Assembly: GCF_029210365.1 (NCBI RefSeq)
Contig: NZ_JARGES010000018.1
Coordinates: 248,001 to 312,000, forward strand
From: Mesorhizobium sp. YIM 152430
Lineage (GTDB): Bacteria; Pseudomonadota; Alphaproteobacteria; Rhizobiales; Rhizobiaceae
Direction of reading: 5' to 3'
DNA: 64,000 nucleotides
Both the position numbers and the translations under genes were made by a program. The notes below the pieces were generated by a model that saw only the letters and a list, made by a program, of their open reading frames with translations, was not told the origin of the DNA and ran no database searches. Position 1 is the first letter of the stretch; each line of letters opens with the position of its first letter. Below, piece by piece: positions 10,602-19,309 of this stretch.

Positions 10602-12425
10602 ATGTGCGGTATTGTTGGAATCGTGGGCGTCCGCCCCGTCGCTCCCCTGATCGTGGACGCACTCAAGCGCCTCGAATATCGGGGCTACGATTCCGCCGGC
10701 GTCGCGACGCTGTCCGATGCCGGGCTCGACCGCCGGCGCGCCGAGGGCAAACTCGTGAATCTGGAGCGTCGGCTCGAGGACAGCCCGCTCGACGGCACGA
10801 TCGGCATCGGCCACACGCGCTGGGCCACGCACGGCGTTCCGAACGAGACCAATGCCCACCCGCACTTCTCGGGCGGCGTCGCGGTCGTCCATAACGGAAT
10901 CATCGAGAATTTCGCCGAGCTTCGCGAGGAACTGAAGCGCGACGGGTATTCCTTCGTCTCGCAGACGGATACCGAAGTCGTCGCCCATCTCGTCGCGCGC
11001 GGCATGAAGAACGGCGCGGGTGCGGTCGAGGCCGCCCACGCGGCGATCAAGCGGCTGGAGGGCGCCTTCGCGCTTGCCATCATGTTTGCCGACGATGCCG
11101 ATTTGATCGTCGGCGCGCGCAACGGCCCGCCGCTCGCCATCGGCCACGGCGAGGGCGAAATGTTCCTCGGCTCCGACGCCATCGCGCTGTCGCCCTTCAC
11201 CAACGCCGTCACCTATTTGGAAGACGGCGACTGGACCGTGGTCCGCCGCGACAGCTTTGCCGTGTTCGATGCCGCCGGCAACGCGGTCAATCGCGAGAGA
11301 AGGCAGGCGGCCAACGCCGCCTATGTCGTCGACAAGGGCAATTACCGCCACTTCATGGAGAAGGAGATTTTCGAGCAGCCGGAGGTCGTCTCGCACACGC
11401 TCGCCCACTATCTCGACTTCTCCACCGGCCGCATCCGCGACATGGCCGCGCCGTTCGATTTCGCGTCCATCGACCGTCTTGCCATCTCGGCCTGCGGAAC
11501 CGCCTATCTCGCCGGCGTCGTCGGCAAATACTGGTTCGAGCGTCATGCGCGCCTGCCGGTCGACATCGATATCGCCTCCGAGTTCCGCTACCGCGAGATG
11601 CCGCTCGCGGCGAGCGACGCCGCGCTGTTCATCTCGCAGTCGGGCGAGACCGCCGACACGCTGGCCTCGCTGCGCTACTGCCGCCAGGTCGGCATGAAGA
11701 TTGGCGCGGTGGTCAATGTTCGCGAGTCCACCATCGCCCGCGAATCCGACGGCACTTTCCCGACGCTCGCCGGTCCCGAGATCGGCGTCGCCTCGACCAA
11801 GGCGTTCACCTGTCAGCTTTCCGTCCTCGCTTCGCTCGCCGTCCGCGCGGGTGTCCAGCGCGGCACGATCGATGCGGCGGAAGAGGCACGGCTGGTTCGC
11901 CAACTCGCTGAGGCCCCGCGCTATATCAATTCGGCGCTCAAGGTTGTCGAGCAGGTCGAGAAAGTCGCACGCGAGCTTTCGCATACCCGGCACGCGCTCT
12001 ATCTCGGCCGCGACACCAGCTATCCGCTGGCCGTGGAAGGCGCGCTGAAGCTGAAGGAAATCTCCTATATCCACGCCGAAGGCTATGCCGCCGGCGAACT
12101 GAAGCACGGCCCCATCGCGCTGATCGACGAGGATATGCCGGTGATCGTCGTCGCGCCGCACGACCGCGTCTTCGAAAAGACCGTGTCGAACATGCAGGAA
12201 GTCGCGGCGCGCGGCGGCAAGATCATCCTGATCACCGACGAGAAGGGGGCCGAAAAGGCAGGCATCGAGACGCTGGAGACCATCGTCGTGCCGACCGCGC
12301 CCGAGCTTCTCGCGCCACTCGTCTTCGCCGTGCCGTTGCAGATGCTCGCCTATCACACGGCCGTTCTGAAGGGCACGGATGTCGACCAACCGCGCAATCT
12401 GGCCAAATCCGTCACTGTCGAATAA
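10602..12425 (+). CDS. glmS: Glutamine--fructose-6-phosphate aminotransferase (isomerizing)
   Basis: Glucosamine-6-phosphate synthase, 607 residues, full length. Met is followed directly by Cys (MCGIVGIVG); this Cys is the N-terminal nucleophile of the glutaminase domain after Met removal. Two SIS isomerase domains follow, with SGETADT in the first, and the C-terminus DQPRNLAKSVTVE is that of GlmS. It makes glucosamine-6-phosphate, the entry to UDP-GlcNAc and hence to the HexNAc sugars of the downstream locus. GAGG at 10591-10594 gives a good ribosome site. Its last 14 bases overlap the 3' end of the convergent epimerase/reductase gene. Confidence 0.97.
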   Translation: MCGIVGIVGVRPVAPLIVDALKRLEYRGYDSAGVATLSDAGLDRRRAEGKLVNLERRLEDSPLDGTIGIGHTRWATHGVPNETNAHPHFSGGVAVVHNGIIENFAELREELKRDGYSFVSQTDTEVVAHLVARGMKNGAGAVEAAHAAIKRLEGAFALAIMFADDADLIVGARNGPPLAIGHGEGEMFLGSDAIALSPFTNAVTYLEDGDWTVVRRDSFAVFDAAGNAVNRERRQAANAAYVVDKGNYRHFMEKEIFEQPEVVSHTLAHYLDFSTGRIRDMAAPFDFASIDRLAISACGTAYLAGVVGKYWFERHARLPVDIDIASEFRYREMPLAASDAALFISQSGETADTLASLRYCRQVGMKIGAVVNVRESTIARESDGTFPTLAGPEIGVASTKAFTCQLSVLASLAVRAGVQRGTIDAAEEARLVRQLAEAPRYINSALKVVEQVEKVARELSHTRHALYLGRDTSYPLAVEGALKLKEISYIHAEGYAAGELKHGPIALIDEDMPVIVVAPHDRVFEKTVSNMQEVAARGGKIILITDEKGAEKAGIETLETIVVPTAPELLAPLVFAVPLQMLAYHTAVLKGTDVDQPRNLAKSVTVE

Positions 12426-13371
12426 GCGGCGTCTGGGTGCCTCCTGAGGCGCCGATGAAGCCGGCGCCGGACTTGCGAATGCCTTCCTGCGCCGTCTCGG
12501 GCGGCTGCCAGTCGAAGACGTGTCGGAACCGTGACGAATCGACTTCGAGATTGCCGAACAAGCTTTCGGCCATCTGGCCGCGTCCCATCAGTTTCATGAG
12601 CGCTGTCATGAGGCTCGGTGGCACCGGCAGGAGTCTGGCGGGCCGCCCCATGCCGCTGCGCAAGTGAGCGATAATTTCCGGAAGGCTGACGCTTTGCATG
12701 TCGCCGACGGCATAGGCGCCGCTGTTGACAGGCTGGCCGCGGTGGCACGTTTGACTGACGGCGTCGGCAAGATTGTCGATCGACACCATTGTCCGCCGGT
12801 TGTCGACCAGCCCAAAAGGCAAGGGAGCAGGGCTGGCAGCTATTTTCTGCAAGAGTCCCCAGTTTCCCTTGGCCCTTGCTCCGTAGACCATCGGCGCGCG
12901 CAGGCTGATGCCCGTGCGCTCGGGTGAAGAGAAGGCTGCGATCTGCTGCTCCGCGGCGAGCTTGGAGCGGCCGTATGGCAGTTGCGGCCGGGTCGGTGTC
13001 GCGTCGTTCACCGGCCCGTCATGTGCATTTTCCGCCACCGCGAAAATACTCGACATGAAGATGAGCGTCCGCACCCCTGCGGATCGGGCTTCCTCGGCCA
13101 ATCGGGCGGTTGCAAGTTCGTTGATCTCGATGAAATCGCGGTCGCTCGTGCCGCCTCCGGGAACCTGTGCCGCCAGGTGGACGACCGTGTCGCATCCTTC
13201 AAGGTGGGATGCCCATTCCGTAGCTGCCGAAAACGATCCGACGACCGCCTCGTCGGGATCTCCTGAAGGCGCGCGAACGGCCTTGACGACGTGAAACCCT
13301 TCGGCTTGAAGCCGTTCCACGACAGCGTGGCCGATAAAACCTGAAGATCCGGTGACAAGGATTTTTCTCAT
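12412..13371 (-). CDS. NAD-dependent epimerase/dehydratase-type 4-ketoreductase (WbpV/WreQ-like)
   Basis: An extended SDR of 319 residues with the Rossmann motif TGSSGFIG and the catalytic YGRSK pair. Its form and its position next to a WbpM-type dehydratase and an initiating transferase suggest the C4-reductase that turns UDP-4-keto-6-deoxy-GlcNAc into UDP-QuiNAc, as WbpV does in Pseudomonas and WreQ in Rhizobium. This is inference; a UDP-hexose 4-epimerase is the alternative. GAGGTG precedes ATG 13371. The gene is divergent from the dehydratase across about 200 bases and overlaps the end of glmS by 14 bases. Confidence 0.75.
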   Translation of the reverse strand: MRKILVTGSSGFIGHAVVERLQAEGFHVVKAVRAPSGDPDEAVVGSFSAATEWASHLEGCDTVVHLAAQVPGGGTSDRDFIEINELATARLAEEARSAGVRTLIFMSSIFAVAENAHDGPVNDATPTRPQLPYGRSKLAAEQQIAAFSSPERTGISLRAPMVYGARAKGNWGLLQKIAASPAPLPFGLVDNRRTMVSIDNLADAVSQTCHRGQPVNSGAYAVGDMQSVSLPEIIAHLRSGMGRPARLLPVPPSLMTALMKLMGRGQMAESLFGNLEVDSSRFRHVFDWQPPETAQEGIRKSGAGFIGASGGTQTPLIRQ

Positions 13372-13449
13372 CGGTTCACCTCGTAACGAACATTTGGCCT
13401 CGTGCCTGACAGGTGCGATATCGCAATGTCATGATTTTTCCAACTTGTT

Positions 13450-13469
13450 GTGGCGTCATTTTCCGCCAC
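13450..13469. promoter_or_regulatory. Inverted repeat in the divergent polysaccharide promoter region
   Basis: The roughly 200-base gap 13372-13573 separates the divergent reductase and dehydratase genes. It contains a 6-bp inverted repeat GTGGCG/CGCCAC with an eight-base spacer, and an AT-rich stretch further on (TTAATATGTTG near 13491-13500) that could hold a -10 region for the plus-strand dehydratase. No regulator can be named. Confidence 0.3.
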
Positions 13470-13573
13470 CAATTCGCACGCCAACCGTGTTAATATGTTG
13501 CCGTCAGCCCACTCGGCCTGTATGGGGCAGTGTATTTGGAGTTGAGTGGTTTTTCTTAAGCGGCGGTTTGACG

Positions 13574-15526
13574 ATGGCGATATCACGAAGACGATTTCGT
13601 CTGGCCTTCTGGCGGGGCGTAAGCATTTTTTTCGATCTTGCCATAGCTTATCTGGCCTTTTACGGCTCCTACGTTATTGTGTATGACAGTCTCGAAGTCG
13701 GACATGTTCCGGGACTTGAGGAAAAATCGCTCGCCTTTGCTGCTATTTGTGGATGCATGATCTTTGTATTCGGTGTGCATCGCAGCACTTGGCGCTATGT
13801 CTCGCTTCCCGATACGCTCAATCTGGTCAAGACGGTCGTGGCGACAGTCGCCTTCTATACGGTAGGCGCATTTCTCATGTCGCGCGGACAAAACGTGCCA
13901 CGCAGCGTCATCGTTCTCAGTATGCTCCTTTTGATAGCGGGCCTGGTGACGCCTCGCCTGATCTATCGCCTTGCTGTCGAAGGACACCTGCTCAATCCGA
14001 TCGGCGGCCGGCGTCCGGGGCCCGGAATGCGCGCGGTTATCGTTCTCGGCCTGACCCATCTGGCCGAGAACTTCATTCGCAACACGCGACGCAACCGGAA
14101 GCCGGAATTCTTCATCGCCGGCATTCTGGACTCGGCGGAAGCGTCGCGACCAGGCGCGGTTCAGGGCATCCGCATCATGGGAAGCCTGAACGACATCAAG
14201 TCGGCGACTGAAAAGCTCGCGCGCCAAGGTATCGAGGTTCAGGAACTCGTCATTGCCGAGCAGTCGCCGAGCCGACGCCGGCTGAGTGAAATCCTGCGCG
14301 CCGCCACGGCCGCAGGGTTGAAGACCACCCGCATTCCAGATGTGCTGGAAACGTCCTCGATCACCGACAGCGCGCTGATCGACCCGAAGCCAATCGAACT
14401 GCGCGACCTTCTGGGACGCCCGGAAGTCCAGTTGGATACGCAGGGTATTGCCGGACTGATTGCCGGCCGAACGGTATTGGCAACGGGCGCGGGCGGCTCG
14501 ATCGGCTCGGAACTGACGCGCCAGATAGCACAGTTCGGACCGAAGCGATTGATCATCAGCGACAATTCCGAATTCAACACCTATATGCTCGACAAGGAAA
14601 TCCGGGAAAACTTCCCGGAACTGGACTTCGTCTCCCGCCTGGTCAGCGTGCGTGACAGGAGGCGGCTGAATGATCTTTTCGCCAGCTACCAGCCGGACGT
14701 GGTCTTTCATGCTGCGGCGTTGAAGCATGTCCCCTTGGTGCAGGACAATCCGATCGAGGGCATCAAGACCAATGTGCTGGGCACGCGCAACGTCGTCGAC
14801 GTCGCAATGAAGCACGGCGTATCGACATTCGTCATGATTTCCACCGACAAGGCCGTCAATCCGACCAATGTCATGGGCGCGACCAAACGAGCGGCCGAGG
14901 CTTACTGCCAGATGATGGACGTTTCATCCGAAACGACGCGCTTCAAGACGGTGCGTTTCGGGAATGTCCTGGGCTCAAACGGGTCCGTTGTTCCGCGCTT
15001 CCAGGAACAGATTGCCGCCGGCGGGCCGGTCACCGTGACGCATCCCAATATCGTACGCTACTTCATGACCATTCCGGAAGCTGTCCGGCTCGTCCTGCAC
15101 GCGTCGGCACACGCCCTTGAACAGCATACCGAGCGCGGAAAGATCATGGTGCTCGATATGGGCGATCCCGTAAGAATTGCCGATCTGGCCGAGCGGATGA
15201 TCCAACTGGCCGGTTTCAATGCGAATGAAGACATCGACATCGTCTATACGGGCCTGCGTCCAGGCGAGAAGCTTTATGAAGAGCTTTTCGATCCGAGTGA
15301 AGTGCAGAACGCCCGCACCAAAGAGGGCTTTGTAATCGCATCACCCCGAATGATCGACCGTGCGTTCTTGCTGAGCACGCTTGCACGACTGGAACAAGCG
15401 GTGGAGAAGGAAGATCCCGAACGGGCCGTCGAATTGCTGCGGCACATCGTTCCCGAATACCGGCAATCCCCTGACGCCACGGATGACGCGGACAAAATTC
15501 GCCATATCCAGCTTCAGGCGTTATGA
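13574..15526 (+). CDS. Membrane-bound UDP-HexNAc 4,6-dehydratase (WbpM/CapD family)
   Basis: A 650-residue protein: an N-terminal membrane portion with several hydrophobic segments in the first 150 residues, a CoA-binding-like fold, then an extended SDR domain with GAGGSIGSE at about residue 305. In the active-site stretch (STDKAVNPTNVMGATKR) the usual SDR Tyr is replaced by Met, as in the S-M-K triad of WbpM/PglF dehydratases. It should convert UDP-GlcNAc to UDP-4-keto-6-deoxy-GlcNAc at the membrane. The start is ATG 13574, just before the first hydrophobic segment; the frame extends upstream to 13352 with sequence unlike the family. The next gene starts inside its stop codon (ATGA at 15523). 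Confidence 0.9.
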   Translation: MAISRRRFRLAFWRGVSIFFDLAIAYLAFYGSYVIVYDSLEVGHVPGLEEKSLAFAAICGCMIFVFGVHRSTWRYVSLPDTLNLVKTVVATVAFYTVGAFLMSRGQNVPRSVIVLSMLLLIAGLVTPRLIYRLAVEGHLLNPIGGRRPGPGMRAVIVLGLTHLAENFIRNTRRNRKPEFFIAGILDSAEASRPGAVQGIRIMGSLNDIKSATEKLARQGIEVQELVIAEQSPSRRRLSEILRAATAAGLKTTRIPDVLETSSITDSALIDPKPIELRDLLGRPEVQLDTQGIAGLIAGRTVLATGAGGSIGSELTRQIAQFGPKRLIISDNSEFNTYMLDKEIRENFPELDFVSRLVSVRDRRRLNDLFASYQPDVVFHAAALKHVPLVQDNPIEGIKTNVLGTRNVVDVAMKHGVSTFVMISTDKAVNPTNVMGATKRAAEAYCQMMDVSSETTRFKTVRFGNVLGSNGSVVPRFQEQIAAGGPVTVTHPNIVRYFMTIPEAVRLVLHASAHALEQHTERGKIMVLDMGDPVRIADLAERMIQLAGFNANEDIDIVYTGLRPGEKLYEELFDPSEVQNARTKEGFVIASPRMIDRAFLLSTLARLEQAVEKEDPERAVELLRHIVPEYRQSPDATDDADKIRHIQLQAL

Positions 15527-16110
15527 GCCTTGCAGGAAGTCTCGTTGAAATGAATCGTACTCTGGAAATTCCTGCGGCACTTGCAGGAATCATCGTGGCG
15601 GCGCCTGTGATCTTTGTCCTGGTGTCTCTGATCCGGCGCGAATCCGAAGGTCCGGGGATATTCTCGCAGGAGCGTGTCGGTCTCGACGGGCGAATTTTTC
15701 GCTGCCATAAGCTGCGGACGATGCGCCGCGACGCGCCGAATGTGCCGACCCATGCGGCGGACGGCGCCCAGATCACCCCGATCGGCCGGTTCCTTCGTCG
15801 CACCAAGCTCGACGAGTTGCCGCAATTGTGGAACATCCTCAAGGGCGAGATGAGCTTCGTAGGCCCTCGTCCGTGCCTGCCATCCCAAGTGGAATTGATC
15901 GAGGAGCGACGCCGACGAGGGGTGCTGACCATCCGTCCGGGCATCACCGGACTGGCGCAGGTCAACGATATCGACATGTCCGATCCTGTCCGCCTTGCCG
16001 AGAAGGATGCCGAATATCTCGATCAGCGTTCGTTGAAACTTGATCTCAGACTGATCTACATGACGATCTTCGGCCGCGCTGGGCAAGGGGACCGTATTTC
16101 GAACGGGTGA
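15523..16110 (+). CDS. Undecaprenyl-phosphate sugar phosphotransferase (initiating bacterial sugar transferase)
   Basis: A monotopic sugar transferase of 195 residues. One N-terminal hydrophobic helix (about residues 15-37) is followed by the conserved core: FRCHKLRTM, KLDELPQLWNILKGEMSFVG, PRP and ITGLAQV. It would load the first sugar-1-phosphate of the repeat unit onto undecaprenyl phosphate at the inner membrane. It is translationally coupled to the preceding 4,6-dehydratase, which points to a 6-deoxy-HexNAc such as QuiNAc as its donor, as for WreU of Rhizobium. The donor is inferred from context only. Confidence 0.9.
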   Translation: MSLAGSLVEMNRTLEIPAALAGIIVAAPVIFVLVSLIRRESEGPGIFSQERVGLDGRIFRCHKLRTMRRDAPNVPTHAADGAQITPIGRFLRRTKLDELPQLWNILKGEMSFVGPRPCLPSQVELIEERRRRGVLTIRPGITGLAQVNDIDMSDPVRLAEKDAEYLDQRSLKLDLRLIYMTIFGRAGQGDRISNG

Positions 16111-16157
16111 TTTTCGCCCCCCTGGCAAAGTAAGTTGAAAAATCGAAGGAGCAGATT

Positions 16158-17087
16158 GTGAAAGCGCTAGTCACCGGTGGGGCCGGCTTCATCGGGTCCA
16201 ATGTTTGTAAGAAGCTGCTTGAGAACGGGGATGACTTTATTGTTGTCGACTCGCTAGTGACTGGCTATGCGGAAAATCTTCAGTTCTGCGATAGTGACCG
16301 TCTGCACAGGGTCGACATACGTGATCGAGAGAGACTGGCTCAACTATTTCAAGGCATCGACACTGTTTTTCATTTAGCCGCATCAGTTGGCAACAAACGC
16401 TCGATAGATGCACCCCACTTCGACGCCGAAATTAATGTGCTTGGGACCGTCACGGTTATGGAGTTGGCTCGTCAGGCTGGAGTCAAACGCGTGGTTGTCT
16501 CATCATCCGCTGGCACGTTTGGCGAGCTCAAAACTTTGCCAATCTCGGAGAACCACGCTGTAGAGCCGGACACTCCTTATGGAGCTTCGAAGCTATTCAA
16601 AGAAAAATTTTGCCTTAGTTACGGCAATCTATACGACATGGATGTCGTCGCACTCAGGTATTTCAATGTCTACGGGCCAAATCAGCGTTTTGATGCATAT
16701 GGAAACGTTATTCCTATATTCGCCTACAAATTGCTCCGAGGCGAAAAACTAAAAATATACGGTGACGGCAACCAGACGAGAGATTTCATCCACGTAGATG
16801 ATGTTTCTCGTGCAAATTATTTGGCAGCTAGTGTCGACGGTGCAAATGGTGCTTTCAATCTTGGCAGTGGGACAAGAATTACAATAAATGAACTTGTTGA
16901 TATTCTGCAGAAAATTTCAGGTTTAAAAGCAGACATTGAGTATGTTTCTCGTCGTCCTGGGGACGTTATGCATTCTATGGCAGATATAAGCAAGATAAGA
17001 GATATGCTTGGCTTCCGCGTGTCTGTGGATATAACGGATGGATTGATAGAATATATAGAATGGCTTAAATTTGAAATTGATCGTTAA
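16158..17087 (+). CDS. NAD-dependent sugar nucleotide epimerase/dehydratase
   Basis: An extended SDR of 309 residues with TGGAGFIG at the N-terminus, Ser in VSSSAGTFG, and the catalytic pair in PYGASK. It resembles UDP-glucose/UDP-HexNAc 4-epimerases (GalE, WbpP type), but I cannot fix the substrate. It starts at GTG 16158 behind AAGGAG at 16146-16151. Base composition drops sharply here: many AT-rich codons (ATA, AAA, GAT, TTA), unlike the GC-rich genes before it. This suggests that it and the next glycosyltransferase gene were acquired separately from their neighbours. Confidence 0.85.
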   Translation: MKALVTGGAGFIGSNVCKKLLENGDDFIVVDSLVTGYAENLQFCDSDRLHRVDIRDRERLAQLFQGIDTVFHLAASVGNKRSIDAPHFDAEINVLGTVTVMELARQAGVKRVVVSSSAGTFGELKTLPISENHAVEPDTPYGASKLFKEKFCLSYGNLYDMDVVALRYFNVYGPNQRFDAYGNVIPIFAYKLLRGEKLKIYGDGNQTRDFIHVDDVSRANYLAASVDGANGAFNLGSGTRITINELVDILQKISGLKADIEYVSRRPGDVMHSMADISKIRDMLGFRVSVDITDGLIEYIEWLKFEIDR

Positions 17088-17104
17088 TTTGCGTGTGAAA
17101 TGTT

Positions 17105-18313
17105 ATGCATATACTGATCGTAACTCAGTATTTTTGGCCAGAAGAATTTCGTATAAATGATCTCGCGCGTGGATTGGCTCAGCGAGGAATTCGCGTAACC
17201 GTTCTAACGGGCCTTCCAAACTATCCGGAAGGAAAGATATTCCCCGGATACAAGAATACAGGTCCCCTGCGCGAAATCTGGGAGGGTATTGATATAATCA
17301 GATCTCCAATGATTGCACGGGGAAATAACAGCAAAATTAAACTTGCATTAAACTACGTTAGTTTTGCGGTATCCGCTAGCGTAGTTGGGGCATTCCGGAC
17401 ACCTGCGGACGTTGATGCGATTTTCGTTTATGAGCCATCTCCCATAACGGTTGGAATTCCTGGAGCTGTATGCCGATGGCGGAGCAAGGCTCCTTCCTTT
17501 ATTTGGATACTCGATCTGTGGCCGGAGAGTCTTGAGGCATCTGGTCTGGTTCGATCCCCGATAATAAAGGCCATCGCGGGATGGGTCGCTCGACAGGTCT
17601 ATCGATTCTCTGACGTCGTTCTGGTGCCATCTAAAGGATATGAAGAGCCGATCCGAAAAGTCGCCAAGCGCGTCCTAGACGTCCGGTATTTCCCGCAATG
17701 GTCCGATGATGCAACCGGAGCCTCTACCGATGCCACATTCGATATCGGCGAAGGCTTTAACGTGGTATTCACCGGGAATGTTGGGGAGGCTCAAGACTTC
17801 GAAGCGATTATTGATGCTGCCGATCGATGTCGTTTGCATCCAGGCATACGTTGGATTATCGTCGGTGATGGGCGACGTCTCCAATGGGCAAAGCAGCGCG
17901 TTGTTGAGTTAGGGCTTTCAAACGTAGTTTTTACGGGTCGCGTGCCGAGCGGTGCCATTCCTGAAATTCTGCAGCAGGCCGATGTCTTGCTGGCCACACT
18001 TCGAGACGATCCAACATTTTCGCTTACTGTTCCGGCCAAAATCCAAACATACATGGCTGCCGGCAAGCCTCTGGTCACGGCGATTAACGGAGAAGTGGCT
18101 CGTCTCGTGTCGGAGGCCGGAGCCGGTGTGGCCGTATCATCTGGGGCATCCGATCAAATAGCTGCAGCCGTGATCCGGCTTTTTCAAATGAGTGACGACG
18201 AGCGCGGCAGATTGGGAAAGAACGCTTTGAGTTGTTACGATTTGAATTTTTCGCGTATTCAGTCGATCGATAAGCTGATCGGTTGGATCATAAAAGAGAG
18301 GAAAATAAGATAA
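17105..18313 (+). CDS. Family 4 glycosyltransferase, WbuB-like
   Basis: A GT-B-fold glycosyltransferase of 402 residues. The N-terminal signature VTQYFWPEEFRINDLARGL and TGLPNYPEG, and the C-terminal donor-binding half (FTGNVGEAQDFEAIIDA, later PAKIQTYMAAGKPLV), fit the WbuB/WcaI-type GT4 group. WbuB of E. coli adds an L-6-deoxy-HexNAc (L-FucNAc or L-QuiNAc), and this locus also has genes for making such a nucleotide sugar, so it is a reasonable candidate for that step. Composition is AT-rich like the preceding epimerase gene. It is followed by about 100 bases of very AT-rich sequence. Confidence 0.88.
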   Translation: MHILIVTQYFWPEEFRINDLARGLAQRGIRVTVLTGLPNYPEGKIFPGYKNTGPLREIWEGIDIIRSPMIARGNNSKIKLALNYVSFAVSASVVGAFRTPADVDAIFVYEPSPITVGIPGAVCRWRSKAPSFIWILDLWPESLEASGLVRSPIIKAIAGWVARQVYRFSDVVLVPSKGYEEPIRKVAKRVLDVRYFPQWSDDATGASTDATFDIGEGFNVVFTGNVGEAQDFEAIIDAADRCRLHPGIRWIIVGDGRRLQWAKQRVVELGLSNVVFTGRVPSGAIPEILQQADVLLATLRDDPTFSLTVPAKIQTYMAAGKPLVTAINGEVARLVSEAGAGVAVSSGASDQIAAAVIRLFQMSDDERGRLGKNALSCYDLNFSRIQSIDKLIGWIIKERKIR

Positions 18314-18410
18314 ATATATTCAGCAATTGTTCGAATGTTTCTACTTCATAATAATTATTGAATATCTCAATAAAAAAATCATTGAATTGCATCCATGAGG
18401 CAAATTAGCA

Positions 18411-19283
18411 ATGAATTCGAGAACCCCAAAAAGGCTATTGATATTCGGAGCATCCGGGATGCTGGGCAATGCCGTGCTGAGGCTCTTCGCGCAGGACACG
18501 TCCTGGCATGTGACGGGGACGACCAGGTCTGCTTCGCAGCATCTGAAATTTCCCGATGATATACGCCGGCAGCTGCTCAACGGTGTGGATGTCGAGAATT
18601 TCGACTCGTTGAGCGCGGCGTTTGCCTCGGCCAAGCCTGATGTGGTCATCAATTGTGTCGGGGTAGTCAAACAGCTCGCAGAGGCGAACGATCCGCTTGC
18701 AGCAATCCCCATCAATTCGTTGTTGCCGCATCGTCTTGCCCGGCTATGCGCGGTGGCGGGGGCCCGCTTGGTGCATCTGAGCACGGATTGCGTCTTCGAC
18801 GGCACGAAGGGGAACTACACCGAAAACGACAGGCCGGATGCGTATGACCTTTACGGTCGGAGCAAGTTGCTTGGTGAGGTGGACTACGAAAATGCCGTCA
18901 CCTTGCGCACCTCGATCATCGGCCGCGAATTGGGTAGCGCGCATTCGCTGATCGATTGGTTTCTCGCCCAGGATGGCCAGGTTCGGGGGTTCACGAAAGC
19001 CATCTTTTCCGGTCTGCCGACAGTGGAATTGGCGCGGGTCATAAAGGACTACGTACTGCCCCGCCCGCATCTGCGCGGCCTTTACCACGTCTCGGCCGAG
19101 CCGACCAGCAAATACGATCTGCTGCAATTGGTGGCTCAGGCATTCGGAAAGACGGTCGAGATCGTGCCCGATGCGAAAGTGACGATCGACCGCTCGCTTG
19201 ACTCGAGCCGATTTCGTCATGAAACGGGCTATCAACCGCCGAGTTGGCCGGAACTCGTTGCCCGGTTGCGCGACTTTGGCTGA
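18411..19283 (+). CDS. RmlD-like UDP-4-keto-6-deoxy-L-HexNAc reductase (WbvR/QnlA-like)
   Basis: A 290-residue SDR of the dTDP-4-dehydrorhamnose reductase group, with FGASGMLGNAV at the N-terminus and STDCVFDG and LYGRSK (Tyr/Lys) further on. It sits directly before a CapE/FnlA-type dehydratase, so it probably reduces the 4-keto group of a UDP-2-acetamido-2,6-dideoxy-L-hexosulose. FnlB/CapF reductases of the L-FucNAc route carry an extra C-terminal cupin epimerase domain; this protein ends before one. That favours the shorter WbvR/QnlA type leading to UDP-L-RhaNAc and L-QuiNAc. Composition returns to GC-rich here. The 27-base gap to the next gene implies co-transcription. Confidence 0.8.
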   Translation: MNSRTPKRLLIFGASGMLGNAVLRLFAQDTSWHVTGTTRSASQHLKFPDDIRRQLLNGVDVENFDSLSAAFASAKPDVVINCVGVVKQLAEANDPLAAIPINSLLPHRLARLCAVAGARLVHLSTDCVFDGTKGNYTENDRPDAYDLYGRSKLLGEVDYENAVTLRTSIIGRELGSAHSLIDWFLAQDGQVRGFTKAIFSGLPTVELARVIKDYVLPRPHLRGLYHVSAEPTSKYDLLQLVAQAFGKTVEIVPDAKVTIDRSLDSSRFRHETGYQPPSWPELVARLRDFG

Positions 19284-19309
19284 CATCGTGTTTAGAGAGA
19301 AGAGATAGA

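Noticed and set aside
18314-18410. Insertion-sequence remnant in the very AT-rich gap
   Set aside because: Only short palindromes such as AATAATTATT occur; there are no terminal inverted repeats, target duplication or transposase fragment.
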